Notes: a model not told the origin generated them from the sequence alone. A stretch of DNA of 64,000 bases from an uncultured Bacteroidia bacterium (GCA_937922655.1 CALAJH010000011.1:1-64000); one strand, 5' to 3'; shown: positions 27,678 to 36,280, counted from the first letter of the stretch. A program made the numbers and translations.

Positions 27678-27710
27678 TTAAGGTTTTGACCAAATACATC
27701 AAAACCTTAA
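27678..27710 (+). promoter_or_regulatory. Perfect 12-bp inverted repeat plus T-run in the leader of the CxxCH protein gene
   Basis: Left arm 27678-27689 (TTAAGGTTTTGA), 9-nt loop, right arm 27699-27710, followed by seven T's. It ends 14 nt before the ATG at 27725. It looks like an intrinsic terminator, but no gene on this strand ends upstream of it; it may be an attenuator, an mRNA-stabilising hairpin, or an operator. Confidence 0.6.
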
Positions 27711-27724
27711 TTTTTTTGCGAAAA

Positions 27725-28555
27725 ATGAAGACAAAAATTTACGTTTTGGGTGTGGCGCTCTTGGCGTTCGTGCTTTTCGTGCGTGCAACGCAAAACACGA
27801 CGGGTGCACCCAACGGCAACACCGGCGCTCCCGGCGAAGCGAACTGTACCGCCTGCCACGGCGGCACGCTCAACCCCGATACCGACGGCTCGGTTGTCGT
27901 TACCGTTAGCCAAGAAGGCAACGCGGTTGCCCGGTACGTCGTCGGGCAAACTTACGACGTTTCCGTTACCGTTTCCCATCCCCAATCCAACAAGTTCGGT
28001 TTTCAAGTGACGGCGTTGAATTCGGCGGGTAATTCCGAAGTCGGCTCGGTAACTCACGCGGGCGATGTTGCATTGACCGAAGACACGGGCAAAAACCGTA
28101 TTTACTTAACCCACAAAGCGTCTTCGACGGCGGGAACCGGCAACGCAAGAACATGGTCGTTTCAATGGAAGCCGGAAGCCGGGGTTTCCGGGCCGATAAC
28201 GTTCTATGCGGCGGGCAACGCCTCCAATGGCGACGGCGCCCCGACGGGCGACCTGGTTTATACCACGTCTCTGACGTTGAATCCCGGCACGACCCAACGC
28301 CGTCGCGAGTTTTCGACGGAGGCGTTTCGGGTATTGACGGGCGTGGACGGTACAAAGGCGGAAATCACCGTCGAAACCCCGACGGCCGGTACGCTCACGT
28401 TAAGCGACGTTTCGGGCCGAACCCTTTGGAGCCGGAGCGTCGAATTGGCCGTCGGCACGTTGGCGTTGTCCGTCGAGGCGCCCCCCGGCGTTTATGTATT
28501 GACTCTTGCCACCGCTCACGGCGTCGGGGTTCGCAAATTCGTACAAAGGCCGTGA
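27725..28555 (+). CDS. Choice-of-anchor-V-type surface protein with CxxCH motif
   Basis: A 276-residue exported protein; the start at 27725 gives the signal peptide MKTKIYVLGVALLAFVLFVRA. Directly after it comes GAPNGNTGAPGEANCTACHGG (residues about 27-47), containing a CxxCH c-type heme-binding motif, followed by a Reeler-like beta-sandwich (about 50-195). This arrangement fits the 'choice-of-anchor V' family found in Bacteroidota. The last 80 residues (FRVLTGVDGTKAEITVETPTAGTLTLSDVSGRTLW...PPGVYVLTL) resemble a T9SS sorting domain without the classical YPNP. Likely surface exposed; whether heme binds is not known. Its stop overlaps the GTG of the next gene. Confidence 0.8.
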   Translation: MKTKIYVLGVALLAFVLFVRATQNTTGAPNGNTGAPGEANCTACHGGTLNPDTDGSVVVTVSQEGNAVARYVVGQTYDVSVTVSHPQSNKFGFQVTALNSAGNSEVGSVTHAGDVALTEDTGKNRIYLTHKASSTAGTGNARTWSFQWKPEAGVSGPITFYAAGNASNGDGAPTGDLVYTTSLTLNPGTTQRRREFSTEAFRVLTGVDGTKAEITVETPTAGTLTLSDVSGRTLWSRSVELAVGTLALSVEAPPGVYVLTLATAHGVGVRKFVQRP

Positions 28556-28791
28556 AAATCCCGGCGATTCGCAAGTTGGCCGAAGAACACAATCTTCGCG
28601 AGTTGGAAGCGGCGGAAACGGCTCTGCTCGAAGGCCAAGAGCCAAACATCGACGTTCCGGGCGACGACGAAGGCGAACGGCTCACGCACGTCATGGCTGC
28701 TTTGTGGGTAAAACGCGCGATACACGACGGTACGGAGCCCTCGGCCGCGATTCGGGCTTACACCGAAAAGGTGCGCAAAAGCATTTCCTAG
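28552..28791 (+). CDS. DUF6952 family small protein
   Basis: A 79-residue cytoplasmic protein. GTG is the start because it yields MKIPAIRKLAEEHNLREL, the family N-terminus; it overlaps the preceding TGA (GTGA). The block IDVPGDDEGERLTHVMAALWVK near 36-57 and the terminal YTEKVRKSIS are conserved in DUF6952, a short family restricted to Bacteroidota. Function unknown. Overlap with the CxxCH surface protein implies co-translation. Confidence 0.78.
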   Translation: MKIPAIRKLAEEHNLRELEAAETALLEGQEPNIDVPGDDEGERLTHVMAALWVKRAIHDGTEPSAAIRAYTEKVRKSIS

Positions 28792-28965
28792 CTTGCGCCT
28801 CGTCGGGCCGGGCAACGGCTCTCGCTTGAGGCACAGACAGTTTTTGATTTCGTTTTGGGTTTATCCCCAAAGTTGCGCACCCGACTCCGGGAAATTTTGG
28901 GCAAAGTTCCAAGCCCGCGGATTAACCGATTTTTACGTATTTTGCAATTCAAACGTGGCAAGCGA

Positions 28966-30237
28966 ATGGCGAAATCAACACTCAAAACCGCAGTTCCGGG
29001 AGTCGTCGTTTTTTTGAGCCTGACGGTCTGGATTTTCTCCGAGACGGGCATGGCCGGCGATTCCGTCGGCCGACTTTTGCGTTCCGACGGCGACACCGTC
29101 GACGTGTTCGACCCCCAAACCGTTGCCGCCCTCGATTCCATGCTCCGCGTGCGCGACACCGCCAAGTTCAACGGCTGTTTTATGGTCGCGCAAAAGGGCG
29201 TTCCCGTCTATTGCCAATGCTACGGTTACGCCGACTACTTCGCCAAAACCAAAATCGACACCACGTCGGTTTTTCAATTGGCCAGCGTAACCAAGCCTAT
29301 CACGGCCGTGGCGGTGCTTCAGCTCTTTGAACGCGGCCTAATCGGCATCCACGACCCCGTTTATTGGCATATCCCCGAATTTCCGTACAAAAAAATCACG
29401 GTTTACCACCTGCTCACCCACACCGCCGGATTGCCCGACTTTATCAACGACGAATGGTTCTTTCGTCGCTACCTGCCCAACACCACCTATATGGACAACG
29501 AGGATTTGTTGAAAATCCTCGTTAAATACAACATACAGCCGTTCTTTTCGCCCGGATACAAATATTCTTACAGCAACACGGGATACGCGATGTTGGCGCT
29601 GTTGGTCGAACGGGTAACGAAAACAAGTTTTGAAGAGTATTTGGCGAAAAACATCTTCGACCCCGCCGGTATGCGCTATACTTTCGCCACGCGCAACGTC
29701 GCCGATATCAAAGACTCGCCGGCGTTCGTGCGTCCGTACAAATCGCTTTCGGGCTACGCGCCGGGCTACTACCAAAAACTCGACGGCGTCATCGGCGACA
29801 AAGGCGTTTATTCCAACGCGCACGACCTCTTGCGCTTCGACCGCGCCCTTCGCCGCAACCTGCTTTTAAGCCGTCAAACCCAAGAACTGGCCTACCAAAA
29901 AGGACTGACGGCGAAAAAAGACACCTTCGCCTACGGGCTGGGTTGGCGCCAAATGCAGGCGGCCGACGGTTCGCGCGTCGTTTACCATCAGGGGCTGTGG
30001 AACAGCTACAATCCCAGCTTTTTTCGATATTTGGAACGCGACATGACCATCATCGTCATGCACAACAACGTACCCGAGTTTAAGCCGTTGAAAATGATAC
30101 GCGACGCCGAGGCGTACGTTTTGAGTAAAATCGCACCCCGTCCGTCCGACGGCGTGCCGACCACTGTGGACGAAACGGCGGCCGAAACCGTACAAGAATC
30201 CGGCGGCGGAGAACCTAACGTTAACCTTCAACGATGA
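28966..30237 (+). CDS. Exported serine hydrolase, beta-lactamase family
   Basis: A 423-residue protein of the class C beta-lactamase/penicillin-binding-protein-like fold. The start at 28966 gives an N-terminal hydrophobic signal (MAKSTLKTAVPGVVVFLSL); longer starts add 37 residues. Active-site elements: SxxK in LASVTKPI near residues 107-110, YxN in YSYSNTGY near 202, and an HxG in YHQGLWN near 342 in place of KTG. HTAGLPDF near 150 is also typical. These enzymes are usually D-aminopeptidases, esterases or muropeptide hydrolases; resistance function should not be assumed. It is followed by PhoH after 7 nt. Confidence 0.87.
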   Translation: MAKSTLKTAVPGVVVFLSLTVWIFSETGMAGDSVGRLLRSDGDTVDVFDPQTVAALDSMLRVRDTAKFNGCFMVAQKGVPVYCQCYGYADYFAKTKIDTTSVFQLASVTKPITAVAVLQLFERGLIGIHDPVYWHIPEFPYKKITVYHLLTHTAGLPDFINDEWFFRRYLPNTTYMDNEDLLKILVKYNIQPFFSPGYKYSYSNTGYAMLALLVERVTKTSFEEYLAKNIFDPAGMRYTFATRNVADIKDSPAFVRPYKSLSGYAPGYYQKLDGVIGDKGVYSNAHDLLRFDRALRRNLLLSRQTQELAYQKGLTAKKDTFAYGLGWRQMQAADGSRVVYHQGLWNSYNPSFFRYLERDMTIIVMHNNVPEFKPLKMIRDAEAYVLSKIAPRPSDGVPTTVDETAAETVQESGGGEPNVNLQR

Positions 30238-30244
30238 ACACCAT

Positions 30245-31243
30245 TTGAGCGACGTTTCGGAAAAAGACATCCACCTCGGCGGCGTCGACCCCGTCGATTT
30301 CTACGGCGTAAACAACGCCCACATCAATATGCTTAAAGAAGCCTATCCCGAGGTAAAAATCATTGCGCGGGGCACTTCGGTTAAGGCGGTGGGCGAGCCG
30401 GAAGCGGTGTCTGCCCTTTCGCGGGTGATGGAGGGCATCATGCGCGAAATTCGCAAGGCCGGCGGCATCGATTCCACGCGCGTTGCCGAAATCTTGGGGC
30501 GGCGCGACGGCTGGGCCGCCGAAACCGAAAACCTCAATACCGACCCCTTTCAAATCATTCGCGGCGTGTCGGGCAACCTCATTCGCGCCCGCACCGAGAA
30601 CCAAAAAAAATTGGTCGAAGCCGTTCGCGACAACGACGTGGTCTTTGCCGTCGGCCCCGCGGGTAGCGGAAAAACTTATACCGCCGTCGCTTTGGCCGTT
30701 CGCGCCTTGCGAGACAAACAAGTCAAAAAAATCATTCTTGCCCGTCCGGCGGTCGAGGCCGGCGAACGCCTCGGCTTTTTGCCCGGCGACCTCAAAGAAA
30801 AAATCGACCCTTATCTGCGTCCGCTTTACGATTCGCTCGAAGACATGATTCCCGCCGAACGATTGTCGGGCTACATGGAAAAAAACGTCATCGAAATCGC
30901 CCCTTTGGCCTACATGCGCGGACGTACCCTCAACAACGCTTTCATTCTTCTCGACGAAGCCCAAAACGCCACCGAACTCCAACTCAAAATGTTGCTCACG
31001 CGTATGGGCATGGAGTCGAAAATCGTGGTTACGGGCGACGTAACGCAAATCGACCTTCCGCGCACCCAGCCCTCGGGACTCCTGCAATGTCTGCGCATCC
31101 TCAAAGACGTTCCCGGAATCGGGATGGTGTTCTTGGACAAAAACGACGTCGTCAGACACAAGCTCGTCAAAAGAATACTTGAGGCCTACGAAGCCGAGGA
31201 CGCAAGAAAAGAAAAAGTTAAAGGCTCCGCTCCGCCGGCTTAA
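30245..31243 (+). CDS. PhoH-like P-loop ATPase
   Basis: About 332 residues. An N-terminal KH-like region (about 1-100; GVNNAHINMLKEAYPEVKIIARG) precedes the PhoH ATPase with Walker A GPAGSGKTYTA near 137-147, ILARPAVEAGERLGFLPGD near 165, Walker B FILLDEAQNA near 232, and VVTGDVTQIDLP near 260. PhoH/PhoL ATPases act in RNA metabolism, often with YbeY. The only conventional start is the TTG at 30245, which gives a family-like N-terminus (EKDIHLGGVDPVDFYGVNN); however the frame stays open upstream and reads LTLTFNDEHH, so a non-canonical earlier start is possible. It overlaps or abuts the beta-lactamase-like gene. Confidence 0.92.
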   Translation: MSDVSEKDIHLGGVDPVDFYGVNNAHINMLKEAYPEVKIIARGTSVKAVGEPEAVSALSRVMEGIMREIRKAGGIDSTRVAEILGRRDGWAAETENLNTDPFQIIRGVSGNLIRARTENQKKLVEAVRDNDVVFAVGPAGSGKTYTAVALAVRALRDKQVKKIILARPAVEAGERLGFLPGDLKEKIDPYLRPLYDSLEDMIPAERLSGYMEKNVIEIAPLAYMRGRTLNNAFILLDEAQNATELQLKMLLTRMGMESKIVVTGDVTQIDLPRTQPSGLLQCLRILKDVPGIGMVFLDKNDVVRHKLVKRILEAYEAEDARKEKVKGSAPPA

Positions 31244-31364
31244 TACGGCGCCGTTCTCAATTTTTTGCCTCCTTGCCGCCCCAAAAACAAAAACTCCGTT
31301 TCGACCCGCAGGCATAGACCCCAAAAATCCGCCAAGGGTTTGTTCTAGCGACGACGTACGCCGT

Positions 31365-31769
31365 CTAAGTTTGGGCCAACGCCTCCCCAACGGCCGCTCG
31401 GACCAAATCGAGCAAGTGGTTTTTGTCCCATGGTTTGGAGACGAATGCGTACAGATTGGCGTTGGTTTTTGCGTTTTCTATGGCTTTAAGGTCCGCTTGA
31501 CCCGAAAGCATGATTTTATATGTTTCCGGATGTTTTTTATGTAAATCCACTAAAAACTTGTCGCCCTTGACCACCGGCATCAACCAATCGGTAATGACCA
31601 AGCTCAATTTGTAGGATTCCGTGTAATCCTCAATAATTTCCCAAGCTTCGTCGACGCTTTCCGCCGTTTCGATGTCGCACAGGTTGCCCACGGCTTGCGT
31701 CAATTGACGTACAAGAACGTCCAAGATGGCCTTTTCGTCGTCGACGCATAAAATCAAACAAGGTTTCAT
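31365..31769 (-). CDS. Single-domain response regulator (CheY-like receiver)
   Basis: A 134-residue stand-alone receiver domain. The acidic pair is D10/D11 (CVDDEKA), the phospho-acceptor is D61 (VITDWLMP), the switch Ser is near 89 (IMLSGQA) and the conserved Lys is K112 (FVSKPW). No output domain, so it must signal by protein contact, or work inside a phosphorelay. LSGQAD and KPWD are typical of receivers linked to HD-GYP or hybrid-kinase systems. No histidine kinase is in the window. It converges on phoH. Confidence 0.93.
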   Translation of the reverse strand: MKPCLILCVDDEKAILDVLVRQLTQAVGNLCDIETAESVDEAWEIIEDYTESYKLSLVITDWLMPVVKGDKFLVDLHKKHPETYKIMLSGQADLKAIENAKTNANLYAFVSKPWDKNHLLDLVRAAVGEALAQT

Positions 31770-31837
31770 AAATTCGACGACGAATGGATTAATGAAAAAA
31801 GCATAGATCTTACGATAAACTACGAAAATTCAATGCG

Positions 31838-31845
31838 CAAAATTA
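31838..31845 (-). promoter_or_regulatory. -7 box TAATTTTG before the response regulator
   Basis: On the minus strand TAATTTTG (31845-31838) lies about 70 nt upstream of the ATG. A clear -33 box is not seen at standard spacing. Confidence 0.35.
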
Positions 31846-32047
31846 GAAAAAACAATTTTGTTTTTGACGGGAACGTCGTTTTTTGATTGTGTTGCAAGAC
31901 AAGCAAAGGTAATACGCCGTTGAGGTTCGAAGCTCCTCCGGTCTTGTCGGGCCGAAGGCGCCCGCTTTTCGGAAGTCGTCCGCCGACCGACGTTGTTTTT
32001 ACGTCGAATTAACGACCGAATTCGAGTCGTTTATCGTTTAAGGGTTT

Positions 32048-32692
32048 ATGGAAGCGGTGGTTGTAGGTGCGACGGGCTTGGTGGGACGGCAAATCGTCCG
32101 GTTACTGCTCGAAACCCCCGAGTGGAAAAAAGTGCGCACGTTTGTCCGTCGTCCTTCGGGGATGCAACATCCGAAATTGGACGAGCGCGTTGTGGACTTT
32201 GAGGAGTTGTTGAAGGGCGGGCCGCCGTGGCGCAAGGACGTTGCGGGGCAGACGTTGTTTTCCTCCTTGGGCACGACGCTCAAACAAGCGGGCGGCAAAG
32301 CGGCGCAATGGCGCGTGGACTACGATTATCAGTATGCGTTTGCGGCGGCGGCGCGGGAAAACGGGGTTCGGGCGATGGTGTTGATTTCGTCGTACGGCGC
32401 CGACGCGCGTTCGGTGAACTTTTATCTGTCGATGAAAGGCAAATTGGAGGAGGCGGTAAAAAAGTTGGGTTTCGAGCGGCTGACGATACTGCGCCCGGGT
32501 ATGTTGGCGGGTCGGCGGGAAGTTCCGCGTTTGGGCGAAAACGTGGGCGCCGCCGTGCTGAGGGTCGTGTCGAAAATTCCGGGTCTCGGCGCGTGGCGGC
32601 CCATAGACGGCGAAACCGTTGCCCGCGCCGCCATTCGCGCGCCCGCCGGCGTTTTTTCCCTCGGCGAACTTTTCGACTTGGGAAAAGAATAA
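32048..32692 (+). CDS. NAD(P)-binding oxidoreductase-like protein (HTATIP2/YbjT type)
   Basis: A 214-residue atypical short-chain dehydrogenase-like protein. The Rossmann motif GATGLVGRQIVRLL is at residues 7-20, ISSYGAD near 118 replaces the classical SDR catalytic region, with YLSMKGKLEE near 130 (Tyr-x-x-x-Lys spacing YLSMK) and ILRPGMLAG near 148. It resembles the HTATIP2/TIP30-like NAD(P)H-binding family, whose bacterial members are of uncertain substrate. A monocistronic gene between the response regulator and the fatty-acid oxidation gene. Confidence 0.82.
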   Translation: MEAVVVGATGLVGRQIVRLLLETPEWKKVRTFVRRPSGMQHPKLDERVVDFEELLKGGPPWRKDVAGQTLFSSLGTTLKQAGGKAAQWRVDYDYQYAFAAAARENGVRAMVLISSYGADARSVNFYLSMKGKLEEAVKKLGFERLTILRPGMLAGRREVPRLGENVGAAVLRVVSKIPGLGAWRPIDGETVARAAIRAPAGVFSLGELFDLGKE

Positions 32693-32768
32693 AAAGCGCC
32701 GCATGAATCCGGATTCTTGGCGCAATGCGGAAATATTTATAATTTTACGGCACGATACAAACAGGATT

Positions 32769-35216
32769 ATGTCATTTGCCACAGCGACGGCGCCAACCGC
32801 CGTCGAAACCAAAAATCGAAGCATCAAAAAAGCGGCGGTACTGGGCGCGGGAATCATGGGTTCGCGCATCGCCCTCCATCTGGCCAACGTCGGGGTTGAA
32901 GTCTTGTTGTTGGACATCGTCCCCAATCAACTCACGCCCGAAGAAGAGGCCAAAGGCCTGACGCTTGAATCGCCCGCCGTCCGCAACCGCATCGTTCAGT
33001 CGCTTTTCGATACGGCCCTCAAATCCAACCCCTCCCCCGTTTACGACAAAGCCTTTGCCTCGAGAGTCAAACTTGGCAATTTCGAGGACGATTTGTCCAA
33101 AATCGCCGACGCCGACTGGATTATCGAGGTCGTCGTCGAGCGTTTGGACATCAAAAAATCGCTTTTTGACAAAGTCGAAAAGTACCGCAAGCCCGGCACG
33201 CTCATCACCTCCAACACCTCGGGCATTCCCATCGCGATGATGACCGAAGGACGTTCGGACGACTTCAACCGTCATTTTTGCGGTACGCACTTTTTCAACC
33301 CGCCGCGTTATTTGCCGTTGTTGGAAATCATCCCGACGCCGAAAACCGATCCGGCGGTCGTGGATTTTCTCATGCACTACGGCGATTTGTATTTGGGCAA
33401 AAAAGTCGTTTTGTGCAAGGACACGCCGGCGTTTATCGCCAACCGTATTGGCATTTTTGCCATCATGGATTTGTTCTATTTGGTGGAAAAATACGGTTTG
33501 ACGGTCGAGGAGGTGGATAAATTGACGGGGCCGTTGATTGGCCACGCCAAAAGCGCCACTTTCCGCACGTGCGACCTCGTCGGTTTGGACACCGCCGTCA
33601 AAGTGGCCCAAGGCATCTACGACAACTGCCCCAACGACGAACGCCGCGATATTTTCAAGCTCCCCGAATACGTCCAATACATGGTCGACAACCAAATGTG
33701 GGGCGACAAAACGGGCAAGGGCTTTTATCAAAAGGTTAAGACCCCCGACGGCAAAAGCGAAATTTACAGCCTTAACCTCAAAACCAAAGAATACGCTCCG
33801 CAAACCAAACCGAAGTCCAAAACGCTCGACGCCTGCAAAAACATCGACGACGTTGCGGGCAGGATTCGCGCCATTATGAAAGGCGACGACGCCCACGCCA
33901 ACTTCATGCGCGAAAGCACCTTCGGATTGTTTTCCTACGTTTCCTTCCGTATTCCCGAAATTGCGGACGAACTTTATAAAATCGACGCCGCCCTCAACGC
34001 GGGCTTCGGCTGGCAACTCGGCCCCTTTGAAGTCTGGGACACGGTCGGCGTACCCGAGGCCGTTCGCAAAATGAACGAGGCCGGCTATCCCCTTGCCGAT
34101 TGGGTCGAAGAAATGTTGGCCGCCGGTTTCAATTCGTTTTATACCGTCAAGGGCGGCGTTAAGCATTACTACGACGTCAAGGCCAAAGATTACCTCCCTA
34201 TCCCCGGCGCGTCCAACTTTATTTTCTTGGACAACCTCCGTTCGACGAACTTGGTGTGGAAAAACATCGGTACGCACATCATCGACTTGGGCGACGACGT
34301 TATCTGCCTCGAGTTCAACACCAAGATGAACACCCTCGGCGGCGAGGTGCTCGAAGGCATTCACAAAGCCATCGACTTGGCCGAGGAGCATTATAAAGGT
34401 TTGGTCATTGGCAACCAAGGCGAAAACTTTTCCGTCGGGGCCAACTTGATGATGGTTTTCATGATGGCCAACGAAGGCGACTTCGACGAACTCGAATACG
34501 CCACGCGCATGTTCCAAAACACGATTATGCGTGTGCGTTATTCTTCGATACCCGTGGTGGTCGCGCCGCATGCCATGACCTTGGGCGGCGCCTGCGAAAT
34601 GTGTATGCACGCCGACGCCGTACAAGCCGCCGCCGAAACCTATATCGGCTTGGTCGAAGTGGGCGTGGGCTTGCTTCCCGGCGGTTGCGGCACCAAAGAA
34701 ACCGCCGTGCGCATCTCCGACGCTTACCGTAAAGGCGACGTCGAAACCAACGTCATGCAGGAATACTTTATGAACATCGCCACGGCCAAGGTCGCCACTT
34801 CGGCACACGAGGCCTTTAACATGGGTTATTTCCGCAAAGGCCTCGACCGCATCAGCGTCAATAAAGACCGGCTTTTGGCCGACGCGAAAAAAACGGTTCT
34901 CGACCTTTGGAGCCGTGGTTATACCCAACCGCTTGTTCGCAAAGATATTCGCGTGCCGGGGCGTGCGGGTTTGGGCGCGGTTTACGCCGCCACCTATCAA
35001 ATGCAATTTGCGGGTTACGCCACCGAACACGACCGCAAAATCGCCGAAAAAATCGGTTACGTTCTTTGCGGCGGCGACCTTTCCGCTACTTCGTTCGTTT
35101 CCGAACAATACCTGCTCGACCTCGAACGCGAAGCCTTCTTGAGTTTGGCGGGCGAAAGAAAAACCCTTGAGCGCATTCAACACATGTTGCAAACGGGAAA
35201 ACCCCTGCGCAACTAA
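32769..35216 (+). CDS. 3-hydroxyacyl-CoA dehydrogenase/enoyl-CoA hydratase fusion
   Basis: An 815-residue bifunctional beta-oxidation enzyme. The start at 32769 (MSFATATAPTAVETKNRSIKKAAVLGAGIMG) puts the Rossmann GAGIMGSRIA at about 25-34; the longer frame has no family similarity. The NAD-binding dehydrogenase comes first (about 20-310, with NTSGIPIAMM, HFFNPPRYLPLLEIIP and KDTPAFIANRIG), then a second 3HCDH C-terminal segment (about 380-490), and finally an enoyl-CoA hydratase domain (about 500-760; VIGNQGENFSVGANL and GLVEVGVGLLPGGCGTKE). Domain order is the reverse of E. coli FadB. It hydrates enoyl-CoA and oxidises 3-hydroxyacyl-CoA. The partner thiolase is not in the window. A hairpin terminator follows. 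Confidence 0.92.
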   Translation: MSFATATAPTAVETKNRSIKKAAVLGAGIMGSRIALHLANVGVEVLLLDIVPNQLTPEEEAKGLTLESPAVRNRIVQSLFDTALKSNPSPVYDKAFASRVKLGNFEDDLSKIADADWIIEVVVERLDIKKSLFDKVEKYRKPGTLITSNTSGIPIAMMTEGRSDDFNRHFCGTHFFNPPRYLPLLEIIPTPKTDPAVVDFLMHYGDLYLGKKVVLCKDTPAFIANRIGIFAIMDLFYLVEKYGLTVEEVDKLTGPLIGHAKSATFRTCDLVGLDTAVKVAQGIYDNCPNDERRDIFKLPEYVQYMVDNQMWGDKTGKGFYQKVKTPDGKSEIYSLNLKTKEYAPQTKPKSKTLDACKNIDDVAGRIRAIMKGDDAHANFMRESTFGLFSYVSFRIPEIADELYKIDAALNAGFGWQLGPFEVWDTVGVPEAVRKMNEAGYPLADWVEEMLAAGFNSFYTVKGGVKHYYDVKAKDYLPIPGASNFIFLDNLRSTNLVWKNIGTHIIDLGDDVICLEFNTKMNTLGGEVLEGIHKAIDLAEEHYKGLVIGNQGENFSVGANLMMVFMMANEGDFDELEYATRMFQNTIMRVRYSSIPVVVAPHAMTLGGACEMCMHADAVQAAAETYIGLVEVGVGLLPGGCGTKETAVRISDAYRKGDVETNVMQEYFMNIATAKVATSAHEAFNMGYFRKGLDRISVNKDRLLADAKKTVLDLWSRGYTQPLVRKDIRVPGRAGLGAVYAATYQMQFAGYATEHDRKIAEKIGYVLCGGDLSATSFVSEQYLLDLEREAFLSLAGERKTLERIQHMLQTGKPLRN

Positions 35217-35230
35217 GCCTTGACTTTCAA

Positions 35231-35256
35231 CGTCGCCGGCCTTTGTGCCGGCGACG
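35231..35256 (+). terminator. Hairpin terminator after the beta-oxidation gene
   Basis: A perfect 10-bp stem (CGTCGCCGGC at 35231-35240 with its complement at 35247-35256), 6-nt loop, followed after CGC by TTTT. It lies 14 nt past the stop codon. Confidence 0.78.
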
Positions 35257-35314
35257 CGCTTTTCACAACATACCGTTGACACAAAATTAATCCCGCCCAA
35301 CGCGCGTTAAATCT

Positions 35315-35322
35315 TATTTTTG
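35315..35322 (+). promoter_or_regulatory. -7 box TATTTTTG immediately before an ATG
   Basis: TATTTTTG is an exact -7 match and ends only 4 nt before the ATG at 35327, so transcription would start at or within a few bases of the start codon (leaderless or near-leaderless mRNA). Confidence 0.5.
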
Positions 35323-35326
35323 CGGC

Positions 35327-36280
35327 ATGTTCAAGGCTATTTTATTTTTTGTTTTGATTGCCGGCTACGGGCTTCGCGCCCAAAGCCTGCGCATCGTTGC
35401 TTATAACGTCGAAAATCTTTTCGACCTCCAAGACGACCCGCGCACCCAAGACGAGGACTTCACCCCCGGCGGAAAACTCAATTGGACCGAAGAACGCCTC
35501 AAAAAAAAATACCAACGCTTGGCCGAGGTTTGGGATTCGCTCTCGCCCGACGTCGCGGGACTGACCGAAATCGAAAACCGCGCGGTATTGGAGGGTTTCG
35601 TCAAATATTACAAAAAACGCAAATACGCCGTCGTTCTATACGAAGGCAGGGACGAGCGCGGCATCGACCCCGCGCTTGTCTACGACCCCAAAAAATTTCG
35701 TTTGCTTTCGTCGCGTGCGTTGCGGGTGAATTTGTCGGGCATGCCCGATTCTTCGACCCGCGACGTACTCGTTGCCGCTTTGGAAACCAAAAAGCCCTTC
35801 AAGGACACGCTGCATTTGGCGGTGAACCATTGGCCGTCGCGCCGCAATCCTCCTTTGGCCCGTTACCGCGCCGCCCAAACCGTCAAAACTTGGGCCGACT
35901 CGCTTAAAAAAGTCCGTCCCAACGCCAAAATTATCCTCATGGGCGACTTTAACGACGAACCTACGGACTCGTCCATCGTCCACGGACTTGTCGAAAATCA
36001 TTGGGTCAATCTTTGGAAACCGATTCACGCCCGGGGCGAAGGCTCCTACTACCACAACAAAAAATGGACGGCCATCGACCAAATCATTGTTTCACCGACC
36101 CTCCACGCCGCCCCCAATCGCTGGACGTTTTCCGACGCCCAAATCTATAAACGCGAATTTCTTTTGGAAAAAAATCCCAAATATCATCCCGCCCCTTTTC
36201 GCACTTACGCCGGGGACAAATACTTGGGCGGTTACAGCGACCATTTGCCCGTTTATCTGGATTTGAAAATCAGAAAATAG
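35327..36280 (+). CDS. Exported endonuclease/exonuclease/phosphatase-family protein
   Basis: A 317-residue protein with signal peptide (MFKAILFFVLIAGYGLRA). Fold landmarks: IVAYNVENLFD near 23-33, AGLTEIENR with the metal Glu near 80, VNHWPSRR near 165, MGDFNDEP near 205, and GYSDHLPVYLDL near 304, the catalytic Asp-His pair. The VNHWPS motif and NVENLFD group it with Bacteroidota exported 'endonuclease' proteins rather than with the sphingomyelinase-like protein at 4.2 kb. Substrate could be extracellular DNA or a phospho-ester. It is monocistronic. Confidence 0.85.
   Translation: MFKAILFFVLIAGYGLRAQSLRIVAYNVENLFDLQDDPRTQDEDFTPGGKLNWTEERLKKKYQRLAEVWDSLSPDVAGLTEIENRAVLEGFVKYYKKRKYAVVLYEGRDERGIDPALVYDPKKFRLLSSRALRVNLSGMPDSSTRDVLVAALETKKPFKDTLHLAVNHWPSRRNPPLARYRAAQTVKTWADSLKKVRPNAKIILMGDFNDEPTDSSIVHGLVENHWVNLWKPIHARGEGSYYHNKKWTAIDQIIVSPTLHAAPNRWTFSDAQIYKREFLLEKNPKYHPAPFRTYAGDKYLGGYSDHLPVYLDLKIRK

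Noticed and set aside
28966-30237. Antibiotic-resistance beta-lactamase
   Set aside because: The fold is right, but the third motif is HxG rather than KTG and the protein resembles general serine hydrolases of the family; resistance cannot be claimed.
32772-35300. An 842-codon open frame antisense to the beta-oxidation fusion gene
   Set aside because: It is an exact shadow of a gene with complete catalytic motifs on the other strand; the codon bias of this genome leaves the antisense frame free of stops. It has no domain signature.
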